Source: Desulfovibrio sp. 86 (lineage in GTDB: Bacteria; Desulfobacterota; Desulfovibrionia; Desulfovibrionales; Desulfovibrionaceae). Taken from it: a DNA stretch of 64,000 nucleotides. The translations under genes and the position numbers were made by a program. The stretch spans positions 930,001 through 994,000 of the forward strand of contig NZ_LR738849.1 of the NCBI RefSeq assembly GCF_902702915.1. The letters run 5' to 3'. Positions 8,206-16,984 of this stretch are shown one piece after another; the stretch's first letter is position 1; each line of letters starts with the position of its first letter. The notes below the pieces were generated by a model. The model saw nothing but the letters and a program-made list of their open reading frames with translations. It was not told the DNA's origin and ran no database searches.

Positions 8206-9249
8206 TTATTGAGGCTTTTTCTCTTTTTTCACTGGTTTGCTCGGCGCCGGAGCCTTACGCACAGGCTGGGGCTTATTATTCTGCGCACGCACAACAGCCT
8301 TGGCGTCAGGATCGCCATTCTTGGCGGCCAGATTATACCAACGGTTCGCCTCACTCAGATTGCGCGGCACGCCCGTGCCCTGATCATACATGAGGCCAAG
8401 ACTGTACTGGGCGGCGGGCTCGTTCTGTTCGGCAGCCTTGCGGTACCAGTCCACGGCCTTGGTATAGTCCTGCGGCACGCCCCGGCCCTGCTCGTACATG
8501 AAGCCAAGGTTATACTGCGCTTCAGCGTAGCCCTGTTCAGCCGAACGGGTATACCATTGCAGGGCCTTTTCCGGGTCCTGCGCATAGCCCCGCCCCTCGG
8601 CGTACATATAGGCAAGATTGTTTTGCGCCTTGGCGTGATCCTGTTCGGCGGCCTTTTCAAACCAGTGCGCGGCCTTGGTGTCGCTCTGGTTTTCACCGCT
8701 GCCGTTCAGATACGTCCAGCCAAGGGAATACTGGGCAGAAGCCAGGCCCTGATTGGCGGCGCGGCTGTACCAGTCGATGGCGGCGCTTTCGTCCTTATTG
8801 ACGCCACGCCCGTAGGCGTAGAGATAGCCGAGATTGTACTGGGCCATGGCAAGGCCCTGATCGGCCGCCTTGCGGAACCAGCGGGCAGCCTCTCGATAGT
8901 TGCGCGGCACGCCGTCACCGGAGGCAAGGGCCGTGGCCCATGAATTCATGGCGCTCACGTCGCCCTTTTCCGCCGCCAGACGAAAGAACTCCGCCGCACG
9001 GGTGCGGTTTTTCTTCACGCCCTTGCCGTCCAGGATGAGGCGGCCCATGACGTAGAGGGCTTCGGCATTGCCGCTGTCCACAAGGGGTTTAAGCAGCTTT
9101 ACTGCCTCGTCAAAATCGCTCTTATTCAAGGCGGCCTGCACCTGGCGCAGGCTTTCACCGTCATCGGCGCAAGCCGCGCCCTGCGGCAACAACAGAAACG
9201 AAAAACTCAGGGCCACCAGTAAAACCAGGGCAGATACACGAATTTGCAT
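8206..9249 (-). CDS. Secreted Sel1-like repeat protein
   Basis: The 347-residue protein begins with an export signal (hydrophobic core VLLVALSFSFLLLP, likely cleavage after GAACA near residue 28). Seven consecutive ~36-residue Sel1 (TPR-like) repeats then run from about residue 54 to 306; typical units contain AQYNLGFMYEQGRGVPQD...A..WYRKAAEQ. The tail is short and rich in Lys and Pro (KPQPVRKAPAPSKPVKKEKKPQ type). Sel1 proteins are periplasmic or secreted adaptor solenoids with no catalytic activity of their own. The partner cannot be told from sequence. It lies 3 bases after the putative transferase gene and may be its operon partner. Confidence 0.88.
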   Translation of the reverse strand: MQIRVSALVLLVALSFSFLLLPQGAACADDGESLRQVQAALNKSDFDEAVKLLKPLVDSGNAEALYVMGRLILDGKGVKKNRTRAAEFFRLAAEKGDVSAMNSWATALASGDGVPRNYREAARWFRKAADQGLAMAQYNLGYLYAYGRGVNKDESAAIDWYSRAANQGLASAQYSLGWTYLNGSGENQSDTKAAHWFEKAAEQDHAKAQNNLAYMYAEGRGYAQDPEKALQWYTRSAEQGYAEAQYNLGFMYEQGRGVPQDYTKAVDWYRKAAEQNEPAAQYSLGLMYDQGTGVPRNLSEANRWYNLAAKNGDPDAKAVVRAQNNKPQPVRKAPAPSKPVKKEKKPQ

Positions 9250-9252
9250 GTG

Positions 9253-10986
9253 TTATAGACTCTTCAGCGTTTGGATCCAGTAATGGTTCTCGTTGCCCTT
9301 GACCGTCAAGGCCTGAAGGGCGCAAAAAGCGCGGCGGGCGTCCTGCACGGCTGTGCGGCTCCACCATGCGCGCGGGTCTTCCCAAACTTCCGCAACCTTG
9401 GCGGCGGCTTCTTCCGGCGTGGCAAACAGTATGCCTGCGCGGGTCAGCACGTCCAGCAGGGCGTCACTTTGCGGAGTCACAGGCCAGACGTCCCGCCTCC
9501 AGTACAGAATGGTGGGCACATTGGCCACCAGGGCCTCAAGGGTGGTTGTACAGTTGTGGTCAACCACCAGCAGGCGGCAGGAAAGCAGTTGGGGCTGCAA
9601 AGGCCCGGTGGACAACCGCACCTGGGGGATGCGCTCCAGCAGCCAGTCCGCGTCGCGCAGGGAACCCGGCAGCGCGAAATAGGGCCGGTACTGCGAACAG
9701 TTTTGCAATGTCCGCCCCAAGGCCTCAAAGAAACGCAGCTTGTCGCGCCGGTATTCCACCAGTTGCATGGGGGTCGGGTGGGCATCAAGCCTGTAGCCGT
9801 AGCCCGGCATTTCCGTGCCCACCAGCAAGAGCGTATGCCCGTCCTGCCCGTGCCAGCGCTTCTTGAGGCGCGCCAGTTGCGGATAGGGCACGGGAATGAA
9901 ATTTCCCCGGCTGCTGCCGTGCTCGCTCCAGCCCCAGGTGGCAAAGGCATGCTGCGCGTATTCCACCATGGCCGTATCGCAGGCGCAGCGCACCTGACCG
10001 TAATTGCCGCCGTGCTGCACATACATGAGCCTGTGCCCGCGCCCGCGCCAGACGGCCAGCTTTTGCCGGTATTCGGCATCTTCATACGCCAGCACGCTGG
10101 GCACGCGCAACCGGGGCCCAAGCGGACTGACGCTCAGACTTTCGGGATGACGCAGCGCACGCAGCGACTCGGGCATACCCGCCCGATACAGGGCCATAAG
10201 ATCGAGGCATTCCGGCAGGCCCGCGTCCATGCCCGTGGCGGCTTTGCCATACGAGGACAAGGGCTGGGACTGATCCTGCCCCCGGCTCTTGTGCAGCAGC
10301 GACAGAGAAAAGCGCAGGCTTTGCTCCCAGCTCAGTCCTTTGAGCCTGGGGAAAGGCAGGCACAGCATGGCCTTGCGGGCCATATTGAGCAAGCGGGCCT
10401 TGCCGCTGGGGAGTTGTTCCGCTCCGTACTCACGCCGCACGGGCGGCAGATATTCCCATGTCCATTTTTCGGGCCAGCCGTCGTGAAAGTACGCTTCAAA
10501 AAGACGCGAAAACAACCAGTGATTGAAGGAGTGCCCAAGAGCGCCGTGCAGCGTGAAGTCCGGCTCCGTCCAGAAGACGAAATGGCTGTCCTGCGGCAGC
10601 AGGGGAACGTGCATGGCTTCCCCGCCCCAGGCTTCGGCCATGGCCTTGACGCGGCCCCAGCGCTCGACGATCTGCGAGGCCATGTTAATGGCCCAGGGAG
10701 CCAGCAGGGTTTCCCAGTAGGCGGCGGGCAGGTCTTCACTGTGGGAGCAGAGCTCCGCAGCCAGCGGAACGATGCTGTCCGCGCACAGGGCCTGAGCGCA
10801 CTTGCAGGCGTGTTCCACGGCATGCACATCCGTCAGCGGCTCCGGCGGAAAGGCGAAACGCTTGTCCCAGGCGGGAAAAAACTCCTCCTGCTCCACAAAA
10901 CACCACACCCCGGCGGGCCGGTGCGTCTCCGGTTCCGCGCCACGGGGCATGCGCCCGAGAACAAGTATGCTGCTTTCCTGACTCAT
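9253..10986 (-). CDS. Putative sugar-related transferase, LIC12162-like
   Basis: This is a 577-residue soluble protein. The segment YVQHGGNYGQ (near residue 325) and the C-terminal VDHNCTTTLEALVANVPTILYW (near residue 493) resemble the glycosyltransferase-like donor-site motif of the LIC12162 family of putative transferases found beside nonulosonic acid or O-antigen genes. This assignment rests on motif resemblance only. The start codon overlaps the neuB-like stop (ATGA), so the two are translated together, which supports a shared pathway such as adding a nonulosonate to a surface polymer. The true acceptor and donor are unknown. Confidence 0.55.
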   Translation of the reverse strand: MSQESSILVLGRMPRGAEPETHRPAGVWCFVEQEEFFPAWDKRFAFPPEPLTDVHAVEHACKCAQALCADSIVPLAAELCSHSEDLPAAYWETLLAPWAINMASQIVERWGRVKAMAEAWGGEAMHVPLLPQDSHFVFWTEPDFTLHGALGHSFNHWLFSRLFEAYFHDGWPEKWTWEYLPPVRREYGAEQLPSGKARLLNMARKAMLCLPFPRLKGLSWEQSLRFSLSLLHKSRGQDQSQPLSSYGKAATGMDAGLPECLDLMALYRAGMPESLRALRHPESLSVSPLGPRLRVPSVLAYEDAEYRQKLAVWRGRGHRLMYVQHGGNYGQVRCACDTAMVEYAQHAFATWGWSEHGSSRGNFIPVPYPQLARLKKRWHGQDGHTLLLVGTEMPGYGYRLDAHPTPMQLVEYRRDKLRFFEALGRTLQNCSQYRPYFALPGSLRDADWLLERIPQVRLSTGPLQPQLLSCRLLVVDHNCTTTLEALVANVPTILYWRRDVWPVTPQSDALLDVLTRAGILFATPEEAAAKVAEVWEDPRAWWSRTAVQDARRAFCALQALTVKGNENHYWIQTLKSL

Positions 10987-12059
10987 GAACAGGCCCTGTC
11001 GCCGCTGTCCAGATCAGACCAGTGCAGCACAGTGTCTTCGTCCAGATCATGACGCGCGCGCATGCCGATGACCTCGTCATAGTTGCGTGGCGAAATGCCG
11101 TGGGCAGGGCGCTTCCAGGTAAGGTCGGCAGCGCTGATGACCGTGCCGGCGGGCACGGCGCGGGCCGTGACCAGAGAGCGGCGGGCGTGGAGACGGGCGG
11201 GTTCTTCTTCCGGCAGGGCACGCAGGGTCATTTCGCCCACGCTGGCGAGGGTGCCCGCAAGGCGCTCAAAAAAGTGCCGCAGGTCGTGCTTGTCCATGGC
11301 ATGGTAGTGGTCGTTGCCGGGCAGGGTCTTGTCATGGGTAAAATGCTTTTCCAGCACGCGCGCGCCGAGCAGGGTGGCGGTTTCAAGAGTATGCATGTCC
11401 TTGGGCAGCGTGTGGTCGGAATACCCTATGGCGTGCTGCGGAAAATGCCGCTTGAGGGCCGGAATCATGCCCAGGGCCGCGTTTTCGTCCGCCGTGGGGT
11501 AGTTGAGCACGCAGTGCAGCAGGGCCAGCTTGTTGCCCTTTTCTTCAATCCACTCCACCGCCTCGGCAATTTCATGCAGATGCGCGGCGCCGGTGGAAAG
11601 CAGGATGGGCTTGCCAAAATCGCACAGGGTGCGGATAAAGGGCTTGTTGGTGATGTCTGAAGAGGAAATTTTGAACACGTCCATAAGATCATTGAGAAAA
11701 TGGGCTGATTCAACGTCAAAGGGCGTGGACATGAAGGCTATGCCCACCGCGTCGCAGTGCTTCTTCAGGGCTTCAAACTCGTTCTTCCAGAAGGAGTCGT
11801 GCTTTTTGAAGAGTTCGTACTGGCTGCTGGTGGGTTCCTTGCTGGTGTCCCAATAGGCCGGGGAATCCTTGGAGGCCAGGGTGCCCGCCTTGTACGTCTG
11901 AAACTTGATGGCCTGCGCGCCGCCTTCTGCGGCCTCGTCAACAAGCCTGCGGGCGATTTCCATGCTGCCCTCGTGGTTCACCCCTGCTTCGGCGATGACA
12001 TAGGGCACGGGAATGCGCGTTTCGGGGGCAGGAACAGCAAATATGTCTATGAGTTTCAT
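10983..12059 (-). CDS. neuB: NeuB-like nonulosonic acid synthase
   Basis: This 358-residue enzyme condenses phosphoenolpyruvate with an N-acetyl hexosamine to give a sialic acid, legionaminic acid or a relative. The TIM-barrel N terminus shows VIAEAGVNHEG (residue ~22) and AIKFQTYKAGTLAS. The C terminus (from about residue 290) is the SAF/antifreeze-like domain (VTARAVPAGTVISAADL). Two ATGs are possible; the GAGGA at 12067-12071 sits 7 bases from the ATG at 12059 but only 1 base from that at 12065, so 12059 is chosen. No neuA, neuC or other pathway genes are in the window. The exact sugar product (Neu5Ac, legionaminate or pseudaminate) cannot be decided here. Confidence 0.85.
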   Translation of the reverse strand: MKLIDIFAVPAPETRIPVPYVIAEAGVNHEGSMEIARRLVDEAAEGGAQAIKFQTYKAGTLASKDSPAYWDTSKEPTSSQYELFKKHDSFWKNEFEALKKHCDAVGIAFMSTPFDVESAHFLNDLMDVFKISSSDITNKPFIRTLCDFGKPILLSTGAAHLHEIAEAVEWIEEKGNKLALLHCVLNYPTADENAALGMIPALKRHFPQHAIGYSDHTLPKDMHTLETATLLGARVLEKHFTHDKTLPGNDHYHAMDKHDLRHFFERLAGTLASVGEMTLRALPEEEPARLHARRSLVTARAVPAGTVISAADLTWKRPAHGISPRNYDEVIGMRARHDLDEDTVLHWSDLDSGDRACS

Positions 12060-12228
12060 GCTCATTTCCTCACTAATGAAGTTTAAGTCATAATGATACC
12101 CCCTTGTTGCGCAAAAGGAAAGTGCCGTAAGGGACAAGCTCTGTAACAATGAGTAATAATTATAAATTTTTTTATCTCCACACCGCATGACAAAGGCCCG
12201 TCTGCTGATGGACAAAGCCCGAGGCCCT

Positions 12229-12257
12229 TTGCCTTTGCCGGGCACATACATTATACT
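12229..12257 (+). promoter_or_regulatory. Sigma-70-like promoter for the DMT transporter
   Basis: TTGCCT, 17 bases, then TATACT, ending 57 bases before the ATG of the transporter. Both hexamers match the consensus at most positions. It lies in the 255-base gap between the divergent neuB-like gene and this gene; no clear promoter for neuB was found. Confidence 0.55.
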
Positions 12258-12314
12258 GCCCTGCTGTGGTGCATCGCTGCCGCCGCCACCTCTACCGGGA
12301 CCCCTGGCCCGGCC

Positions 12315-13250
12315 ATGGACAGATTCATGCAAAAAACCGTAACGGGCTATTCCTGCGCTCTTCTCGCCGTTGTCATCTGGTCTGGCAATTTTGTGGTGGC
12401 CAGAGCCGTTGCCGGGCTCATCCCCCCCTGGCAATGCAATTTCTGGCGCTGGTTCATCGCCCTGATTATTTTGCTGCCTTTCGCCAAAAGGCACTGGCGC
12501 ACGGACTGGCCCGCCATCAAGAAAAACTGGCGCAGTCTTTCTTTGCTGGGCATTCTTGGCGTGACGCTGCTCAACACCCTCATCTACAAGGCCGGGCAGA
12601 CCACAGAAAGCATCAATATGGCTTTGCTGGTTCCCACGGCTCCCATAGTCATTCTCCTGCTCTCGCGCATTCTTTACGCCGAACCCATCTCGCCGCGCCG
12701 TATGGCGGGCGTTCTGGTGGTGCTGGTCGGCGTGGGCATTTTGGTCACACGGGGCGACTGGGACAGGCTGGCCCACCTGCGCTTTAACGAGGGCGACCTC
12801 TGGGCCCTCGGAGGCGTGCTGTGCTTTGGCCTCTACTCCCTGTTCATCCGGCAGCGCAGCGCCGACATTTCGCCCATAGGTTTCAGCCTGGCCACGTTTG
12901 CCCTGGGACTGCTGTACTCACTGCCGTTTACGGTCATAGAGGCGGTCATGCTGCCCACGCCCCACCTGTCCACGCCGCTGGTCATCAGCGTGCTGTACAC
13001 GGGTATCGGCTGCTCGGCCCTGTCTTTCTGGCTGTGGACAGTGGCCATTGACCAGATCGGGCCAGTGCGCGCGGGCATGGTCTATTACAGCCTGCCCGTT
13101 TTCTCGGGCATAGCCGCCAAGCTCATCCTCGACGAAACAGTGACGCCCGCGCAAATGGTGGGCGGCGCGCTGGTCATCATTGGCATCATTGTGGCTACCG
13201 TGGTCATGCCCCACCGCCGCAAGACAGACACCCTGCAACAGCGGCCCTGA
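12315..13250 (+). CDS. EamA/DMT-family transporter
   Basis: This 311-residue protein has ten hydrophobic helices arranged as two EamA repeats, with starts near residue 13 (GYSCALLAVVIWSGNFVVARA) and near 155 (GDLWALGGVLCFGLYSLFIR). The conserved helix-end motif of the second repeat, GPVRAGMVYYSLPVFSGIAAKLILDE, is also present. Family members export or import metabolites such as amino acids, purines or sugar nucleotides; the substrate cannot be predicted. An alternative ATG lies 12 bases downstream; neither has a clear ribosome site. Confidence 0.88.
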   Translation: MDRFMQKTVTGYSCALLAVVIWSGNFVVARAVAGLIPPWQCNFWRWFIALIILLPFAKRHWRTDWPAIKKNWRSLSLLGILGVTLLNTLIYKAGQTTESINMALLVPTAPIVILLLSRILYAEPISPRRMAGVLVVLVGVGILVTRGDWDRLAHLRFNEGDLWALGGVLCFGLYSLFIRQRSADISPIGFSLATFALGLLYSLPFTVIEAVMLPTPHLSTPLVISVLYTGIGCSALSFWLWTVAIDQIGPVRAGMVYYSLPVFSGIAAKLILDETVTPAQMVGGALVIIGIIVATVVMPHRRKTDTLQQRP

Positions 13251-13268
13251 CCGCCAAGGAGCGTACCC

Positions 13269-13898
13269 ATGAGCAATAAACCCGTGCAAATCGTGCTGGC
13301 CACCCATAATGCGGGCAAGGTGCGCGAACTGGCCGATCCCCTGGCGCAGTTCGGCGTTGAGGTTCTTGGTCTGGAGTTCTTTCCCGGCATTGGCGAGATT
13401 GATGAGACAGGAACCACCTTTGAAGAAAACGCCTGCATCAAGGCCCGTGAAGTGGCGCGCCTGACGGGGCTTATCAGCATTGCCGATGATTCGGGGCTGG
13501 AAGTGGACGCTCTTGACGGCAGGCCGGGCGTCTATTCGGCCCGCTACTCGGACGATTGGGAAAGCCTGCCCGGCGAAAGCCGCGACGCGCGCAACATCCG
13601 CAAACTGCTGCACGAACTGGCGGACGTGCCGGAAGAAAAAAGAGGGTGCCGCTTTGTGAGCAGCATGGCCTGCGTGCGCCCTGACGGCGCGGAAATGGTG
13701 GTGCGCGGCATTTGGGACGGCCGCCTGCTTACCGCGCCGCGCGGTGAGAACGGCTTTGGCTATGACCCTGTTTTTTTTGACGCCGTCGTCGGCAAAACCG
13801 CCGCCGAACTTACCAGGGATGAAAAAAACGCCCGCAGCCATCGCGGCAACGCCCTGCGCGCCCTGCTGGCAAAATGGCAGGACTTCATGGGCGCGTAA
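13269..13898 (+). CDS. rdgB: RdgB/HAM1 non-canonical purine NTP pyrophosphatase
   Basis: This 209-residue enzyme hydrolyses dITP, dXTP and ITP to monophosphates and keeps damaged purines out of DNA. The family signatures are intact: LATHNAGKVRELADPL at the N terminus (substrate binding), ADDSGLEVDALDGRPGVYSARYS (residues ~75-97) with the metal-binding acidic residues, and the C-terminal SHRGNALRAL. AAGGAG precedes the start. It follows the transporter by 18 bases and may be co-transcribed with it. Confidence 0.94.
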   Translation: MSNKPVQIVLATHNAGKVRELADPLAQFGVEVLGLEFFPGIGEIDETGTTFEENACIKAREVARLTGLISIADDSGLEVDALDGRPGVYSARYSDDWESLPGESRDARNIRKLLHELADVPEEKRGCRFVSSMACVRPDGAEMVVRGIWDGRLLTAPRGENGFGYDPVFFDAVVGKTAAELTRDEKNARSHRGNALRALLAKWQDFMGA

Positions 13899-13940
13899 GC
13901 GGCCCCGGCAGTTTGCCCACCCTTTTGCAGACGTAACATC

Positions 13941-14987
13941 ATGAGTACAGACGCCATGCCGTTTCACACAGCCCAGCAGTCAAACTTGCAGCAGAGCCAA
14001 CCGCACGTCCTGGCAGACACCCCCCTGCTCCGCCTGGACGACCTCTCCATCACCTTTCAGACGGACGACGGCCCCCTGCCCGCTGTGAGAAATGTGAGCT
14101 TCAGCCTGCCCCACGGGCACACCACCTGCCTTGTGGGCGAATCCGGCTGCGGCAAAAGCCTCACCGCCAGAGCCATCTTGCGCCTCACGCCGGACAACGC
14201 CCGTCTGGACGGCAGCATCATGCTGGACGGTCAGGACATCTTGCGCCTGCCCCCGCGCGCGCTGCGGAGCATCCGTGGGCGGCGGGCCGGCATGGTCTTT
14301 CAGGAGCCCATGACCTCGCTGAACCCTGTGCTCAGGGTTGGCGAACAGGTGGCGGAACCCCTGCGCCTGCACATGGGGATGCACCGCGCCCAGGCGCGCG
14401 AGGAGGCCATATCCCTGCTGGCGGAGGTGGGCATTCCCTCGCCGGAAAGCCGCTATGACGACTACCCTCACCAGCTTTCGGGCGGCATGCGGCAAAGGGT
14501 CATGATCGCCATGGCCCTGGCCTGCCGACCCGACCTGCTGCTTGCCGACGAACCCACCACAGCGCTGGACGCGACCATTCAGGGGCAAATTCTGCGCCTC
14601 ATGCGCGCCCGCAGCCGGGAGCGCGGCATGGCCGTGCTGCTTATCACCCATGATCTGGGCGTTGCCGAACAAATGGCCGACACCATTGGCGTCATGTACG
14701 CCGGGCGACTGGTGGAATACGCCCCGGCCCGCGATCTTTTCGCGCATCCGCTGCATCCCTACACGCAGGGCCTGCTCCGCGCCGCGCCCAATGCCCGCTC
14801 CAGAGAACTCCACCGCCTGCCGACCATTCCAGGCAGCGTGCCTTCGCTGCGCTCTATGCCCGGCGGCTGCCCCTTTCACCCCCGCTGCGACCAGGCCATG
14901 CCCCTTTGCCGTGAAAAAACGCCTCCGACCGTTACCGCGCGCCAGCAGCACAACACTGCCTGCTGGCTGCACCAGAACCCCGCGTGA
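13941..14987 (+). CDS. DppD/OppD-type peptide ABC transporter ATPase
   Basis: This 348-residue ATPase of the nickel/dipeptide/oligopeptide importer group contains Walker A GESGCGKS (residue ~68), the ABC signature LSGGMRQR (~181), Walker [13 protein letters not shown] (~200) and the H-loop HDLG. The C-terminal oligopeptide-transporter extension (from about residue 285) has the cysteine pattern CPFHPRC...C...C that in this group can bind an Fe-S cluster. The usual permease and binding-protein genes and the second ATPase (DppF) are absent on both sides, so this copy is an orphan or works with a locus elsewhere. Confidence 0.85.
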   Translation: MSTDAMPFHTAQQSNLQQSQPHVLADTPLLRLDDLSITFQTDDGPLPAVRNVSFSLPHGHTTCLVGESGCGKSLTARAILRLTPDNARLDGSIMLDGQDILRLPPRALRSIRGRRAGMVFQEPMTSLNPVLRVGEQVAEPLRLHMGMHRAQAREEAISLLAEVGIPSPESRYDDYPHQLSGGMRQRVMIAMALACRPDLLLADEPTTALDATIQGQILRLMRARSRERGMAVLLITHDLGVAEQMADTIGVMYAGRLVEYAPARDLFAHPLHPYTQGLLRAAPNARSRELHRLPTIPGSVPSLRSMPGGCPFHPRCDQAMPLCREKTPPTVTARQQHNTACWLHQNPA

Positions 14988-15020
14988 GCACTGTCCGGGG
15001 CTGGCGGCAGGAGGTGGCGA

Positions 15021-15099
15021 GCATTGAAATACTTTGTGGGGGAGGGACCCTTTTGTAAAAGGGTCGCCTCCCCCACGCCCCCTCCTCCTAAAATCTTTA
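15021..15099. repeat. Dispersed GTGGGGGAGG palindromic element, copy 1
   Basis: A near-perfect palindrome at 15036-15076 (GTGGGGGAGGGACCCTTTT paired with AAAAGGGTCGCCTCCCCCAC) is flanked by conserved edges: GAAATACTTT on the left and CCCCCTCCTCCTAAAATC on the right. The same element occurs at 52071-52150 and, interrupted, at 61400-61618. It lies 49 bases past the dppD-like stop and could also act as a terminator or 3' stabiliser. Confidence 0.8.
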
Positions 15100-15200
15100 T
15101 TGCAATATGGCATGATACAAAGTGAACCCTGATTTGAAACGGGAATGTTAGGTGCAGTGCCTTCCGGCGCCGCATCATCCTCAAAGGCAATCTGCACCAG

Positions 15201-15244
15201 AGCGGCGGGCCCTTGAGAGCATATGTTCTCAAGGGCCCGCCGCT
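15201..15244. terminator. Perfect 18-bp hairpin between convergent genes
   Basis: AGCGGCGGGCCCTTGAGA is separated by an 8-base loop from its exact reverse complement. It lies between the convergent dppD-like and alcohol dehydrogenase genes and so could stop transcription from both sides, though only three T residues follow on the plus strand. The rest of the 387-base gap (14988-15374) holds the repeat above and nothing else that I recognise. Confidence 0.65.
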
Positions 15245-15374
15245 TTCGATCTGGAACTTTTACCCTTTTATAAAGCCAACATGATTCCCGGCGCACAACA
15301 GCAGACGCCGCGCCCGCCACGAATGGCAAAGCCAAGCACATCGTCCTCAAGGCAGCGCCACAACATGAAACTGC

Positions 15375-16430
15375 CTACAGGGTGACCACAGGCTTGATAA
15401 GGTCGCGCGGTTTGTCCTTCATGAGCATCAGGGCCTCTTCCATCTTGTCAAAACCGTGGAAGCGGTGCGTGATCAGCGGCGCGACGTCAAGACGACCCAC
15501 CGCGAGCATGCTGGCCAGTTTTTGCATGCGCAATCGCCCGCCGGGCATGAGCCCCCCGGCGACAGTCTTGTGCCCCATGCCGCAGCCCCACGCCGCGCGC
15601 GGAATCCTCACCGACTCCCCCGCGCCCAGATAGTTGACGTTGCCGATGCGGCCGCCTGGCTTGAGCACCTTGATCACGTCGGCAAAAGTATCCACATCGC
15701 CGCCCGCGATAATGGCCTTGTCCACTCCCTGGCCGCGCGTGAGACTTGCCACCTGCGGCCCCAAATCTCCCTGCCGGTAATCGATGATTTCTGTGGCCCC
15801 GTATTTTCTGGCGGCCGCAACGCATACGGCCCGAGAACCCACCGCGTATATCCTGCCCGCACCGCGCAGGGCCGCCCCCGCCACCGCCATGAGCCCCACG
15901 GGGCCTATGCCCACGACCAGCACGGAATCCCCGTACTGCACGTCCGCCAGTTCAGCGCCATGCAGACCGGTGGGCACCATGTCGCTCAACATGACAGCCT
16001 CGGCGGGATCCATGTCTGAAGGCAGAAGGGCAAGGTTGCCATCAGCATCATTGACGTGAAAAAGTTCGGCAAAAACGCCGTCCTTGAAATTGGAAAACTT
16101 CCACCCTGCCAGCATGCCGCCAGAGTGCATGGAATAGCCGCTCTGGGCTTCCAGCGAATTCCAGTCAGGCGTGATAGCGGGCACAATGACCCTGTCGCCG
16201 GGTTTGAAGTCGCGAACCAGCGAGCCCACTTCCACGACCTCGCCCACGGCTTCATGCCCAAGTATGAGATCACGCCTGTCGCCCAGGGCCCCCTCCCATA
16301 CAGTATGCACGTCAGACGTACAGGGAGCCACCGCCAGGGGCTGAACCAGCGCGTCCAGAGGACCGCACCTGGGGGCGTGTTTCTCAATCCAGCCAACAGC
16401 GTTCAACCGAAGCATCGCTAACCCTTTCAT
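15375..16430 (-). CDS. adh: NADP-type secondary alcohol (isopropanol) dehydrogenase
   Basis: This zinc medium-chain dehydrogenase of 351 residues has the same length as the Clostridium beijerinckii and Thermoanaerobacter secondary alcohol dehydrogenases, and matches them in MKGLAML..GWIEK, PLAVAPCTSDVHTVWEGA, LGHEAVGEVVEVGS, AITPDW and the C-terminal LMLMKDKPRDLIKPVV. The catalytic zinc ligands Cys37, His59 and Asp150 (ALSDMV-type segment) appear kept. The GIGPVGLMAVAGAALRGAGRI segment is the Rossmann nucleotide loop, and the following GSRAVC fits NADP(H) preference. It interconverts ketones such as acetone with secondary alcohols. The chosen ATG has AAGGAG at 7 bases; upstream in-frame codons lie in AT-rich leader sequence. 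Confidence 0.92.
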   Translation of the reverse strand: MKGLAMLRLNAVGWIEKHAPRCGPLDALVQPLAVAPCTSDVHTVWEGALGDRRDLILGHEAVGEVVEVGSLVRDFKPGDRVIVPAITPDWNSLEAQSGYSMHSGGMLAGWKFSNFKDGVFAELFHVNDADGNLALLPSDMDPAEAVMLSDMVPTGLHGAELADVQYGDSVLVVGIGPVGLMAVAGAALRGAGRIYAVGSRAVCVAAARKYGATEIIDYRQGDLGPQVASLTRGQGVDKAIIAGGDVDTFADVIKVLKPGGRIGNVNYLGAGESVRIPRAAWGCGMGHKTVAGGLMPGGRLRMQKLASMLAVGRLDVAPLITHRFHGFDKMEEALMLMKDKPRDLIKPVVTL

Positions 16431-16984
16431 TATAGACTCCTTTAATAGAGACCACGGAATTTCAATTGATTGCGTGTTCAATTTACCTGCCTTGGATGAC
16501 AATTCCAAGTTATTTTTTTCACATATAATTTTTAGCCAATTATTCAGGCAAGATATATAAACATACCTTTACACTATGCAAAAGGTGATTAATTGAGTAA
16601 ACAAGGAGCCGCAAAGGCTACCACACGCCCATTAAGAGCGGAGCAAGCATTCGCCTTCAGGGTGAGGCAGTATCCGTCTGGAATTTTCGAAATATCCGGC
16701 GGAGCGAAATATCGTCTGGCCTTTTTTTGCCCTTAGTTGGTATTGATAACTAACAGCACTGAATAATTGCACCTTTTGCCAGAACAAAAGCAACAACCGT
16801 AGAGCGCAATCATCGTTATTCTATATTATATAGAATAACACTATGCAATTGTTGTTTTGCTCAAAGCAAGTTTCATATACTACTATTCAAGTGTTCTGTT
16901 CATTGCTGTTTACAGATACCAACATTTTGCTTCAATGCCGGACTATCACAAAATATATGAAAATATGTAAAGGTGGACACATCA
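16431..16984. other. AT-rich divergent control region
   Basis: This 554-base gap separates the divergent alcohol dehydrogenase and chemoreceptor genes. It holds a pair of direct repeats CGAAATATC at 16688 and 16705 (period 17), themselves flanked by CGTCTGG at 16675 and 16713, and a perfect palindrome at 16815-16839. No gene is visible. The lower GC content than its surroundings suits a regulatory region with several binding sites. Confidence 0.6.
16815..16839. promoter_or_regulatory. Perfect 11-3-11 palindrome, possible operator
   Basis: GTTATTCTATA, three bases, then its exact reverse complement, 146 bases before the chemoreceptor start. There is no T-run, so it is more likely a repressor or activator site than a terminator. 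The regulator is unknown. Confidence 0.5.

Noticed and set aside
12060..12776. Upstream extension of the NeuB-like frame by ~240 residues
   Set aside because: The extra part is antisense to the DMT transporter and lies across the intergenic promoter; the internal start has a ribosome site and matches the family N terminus.
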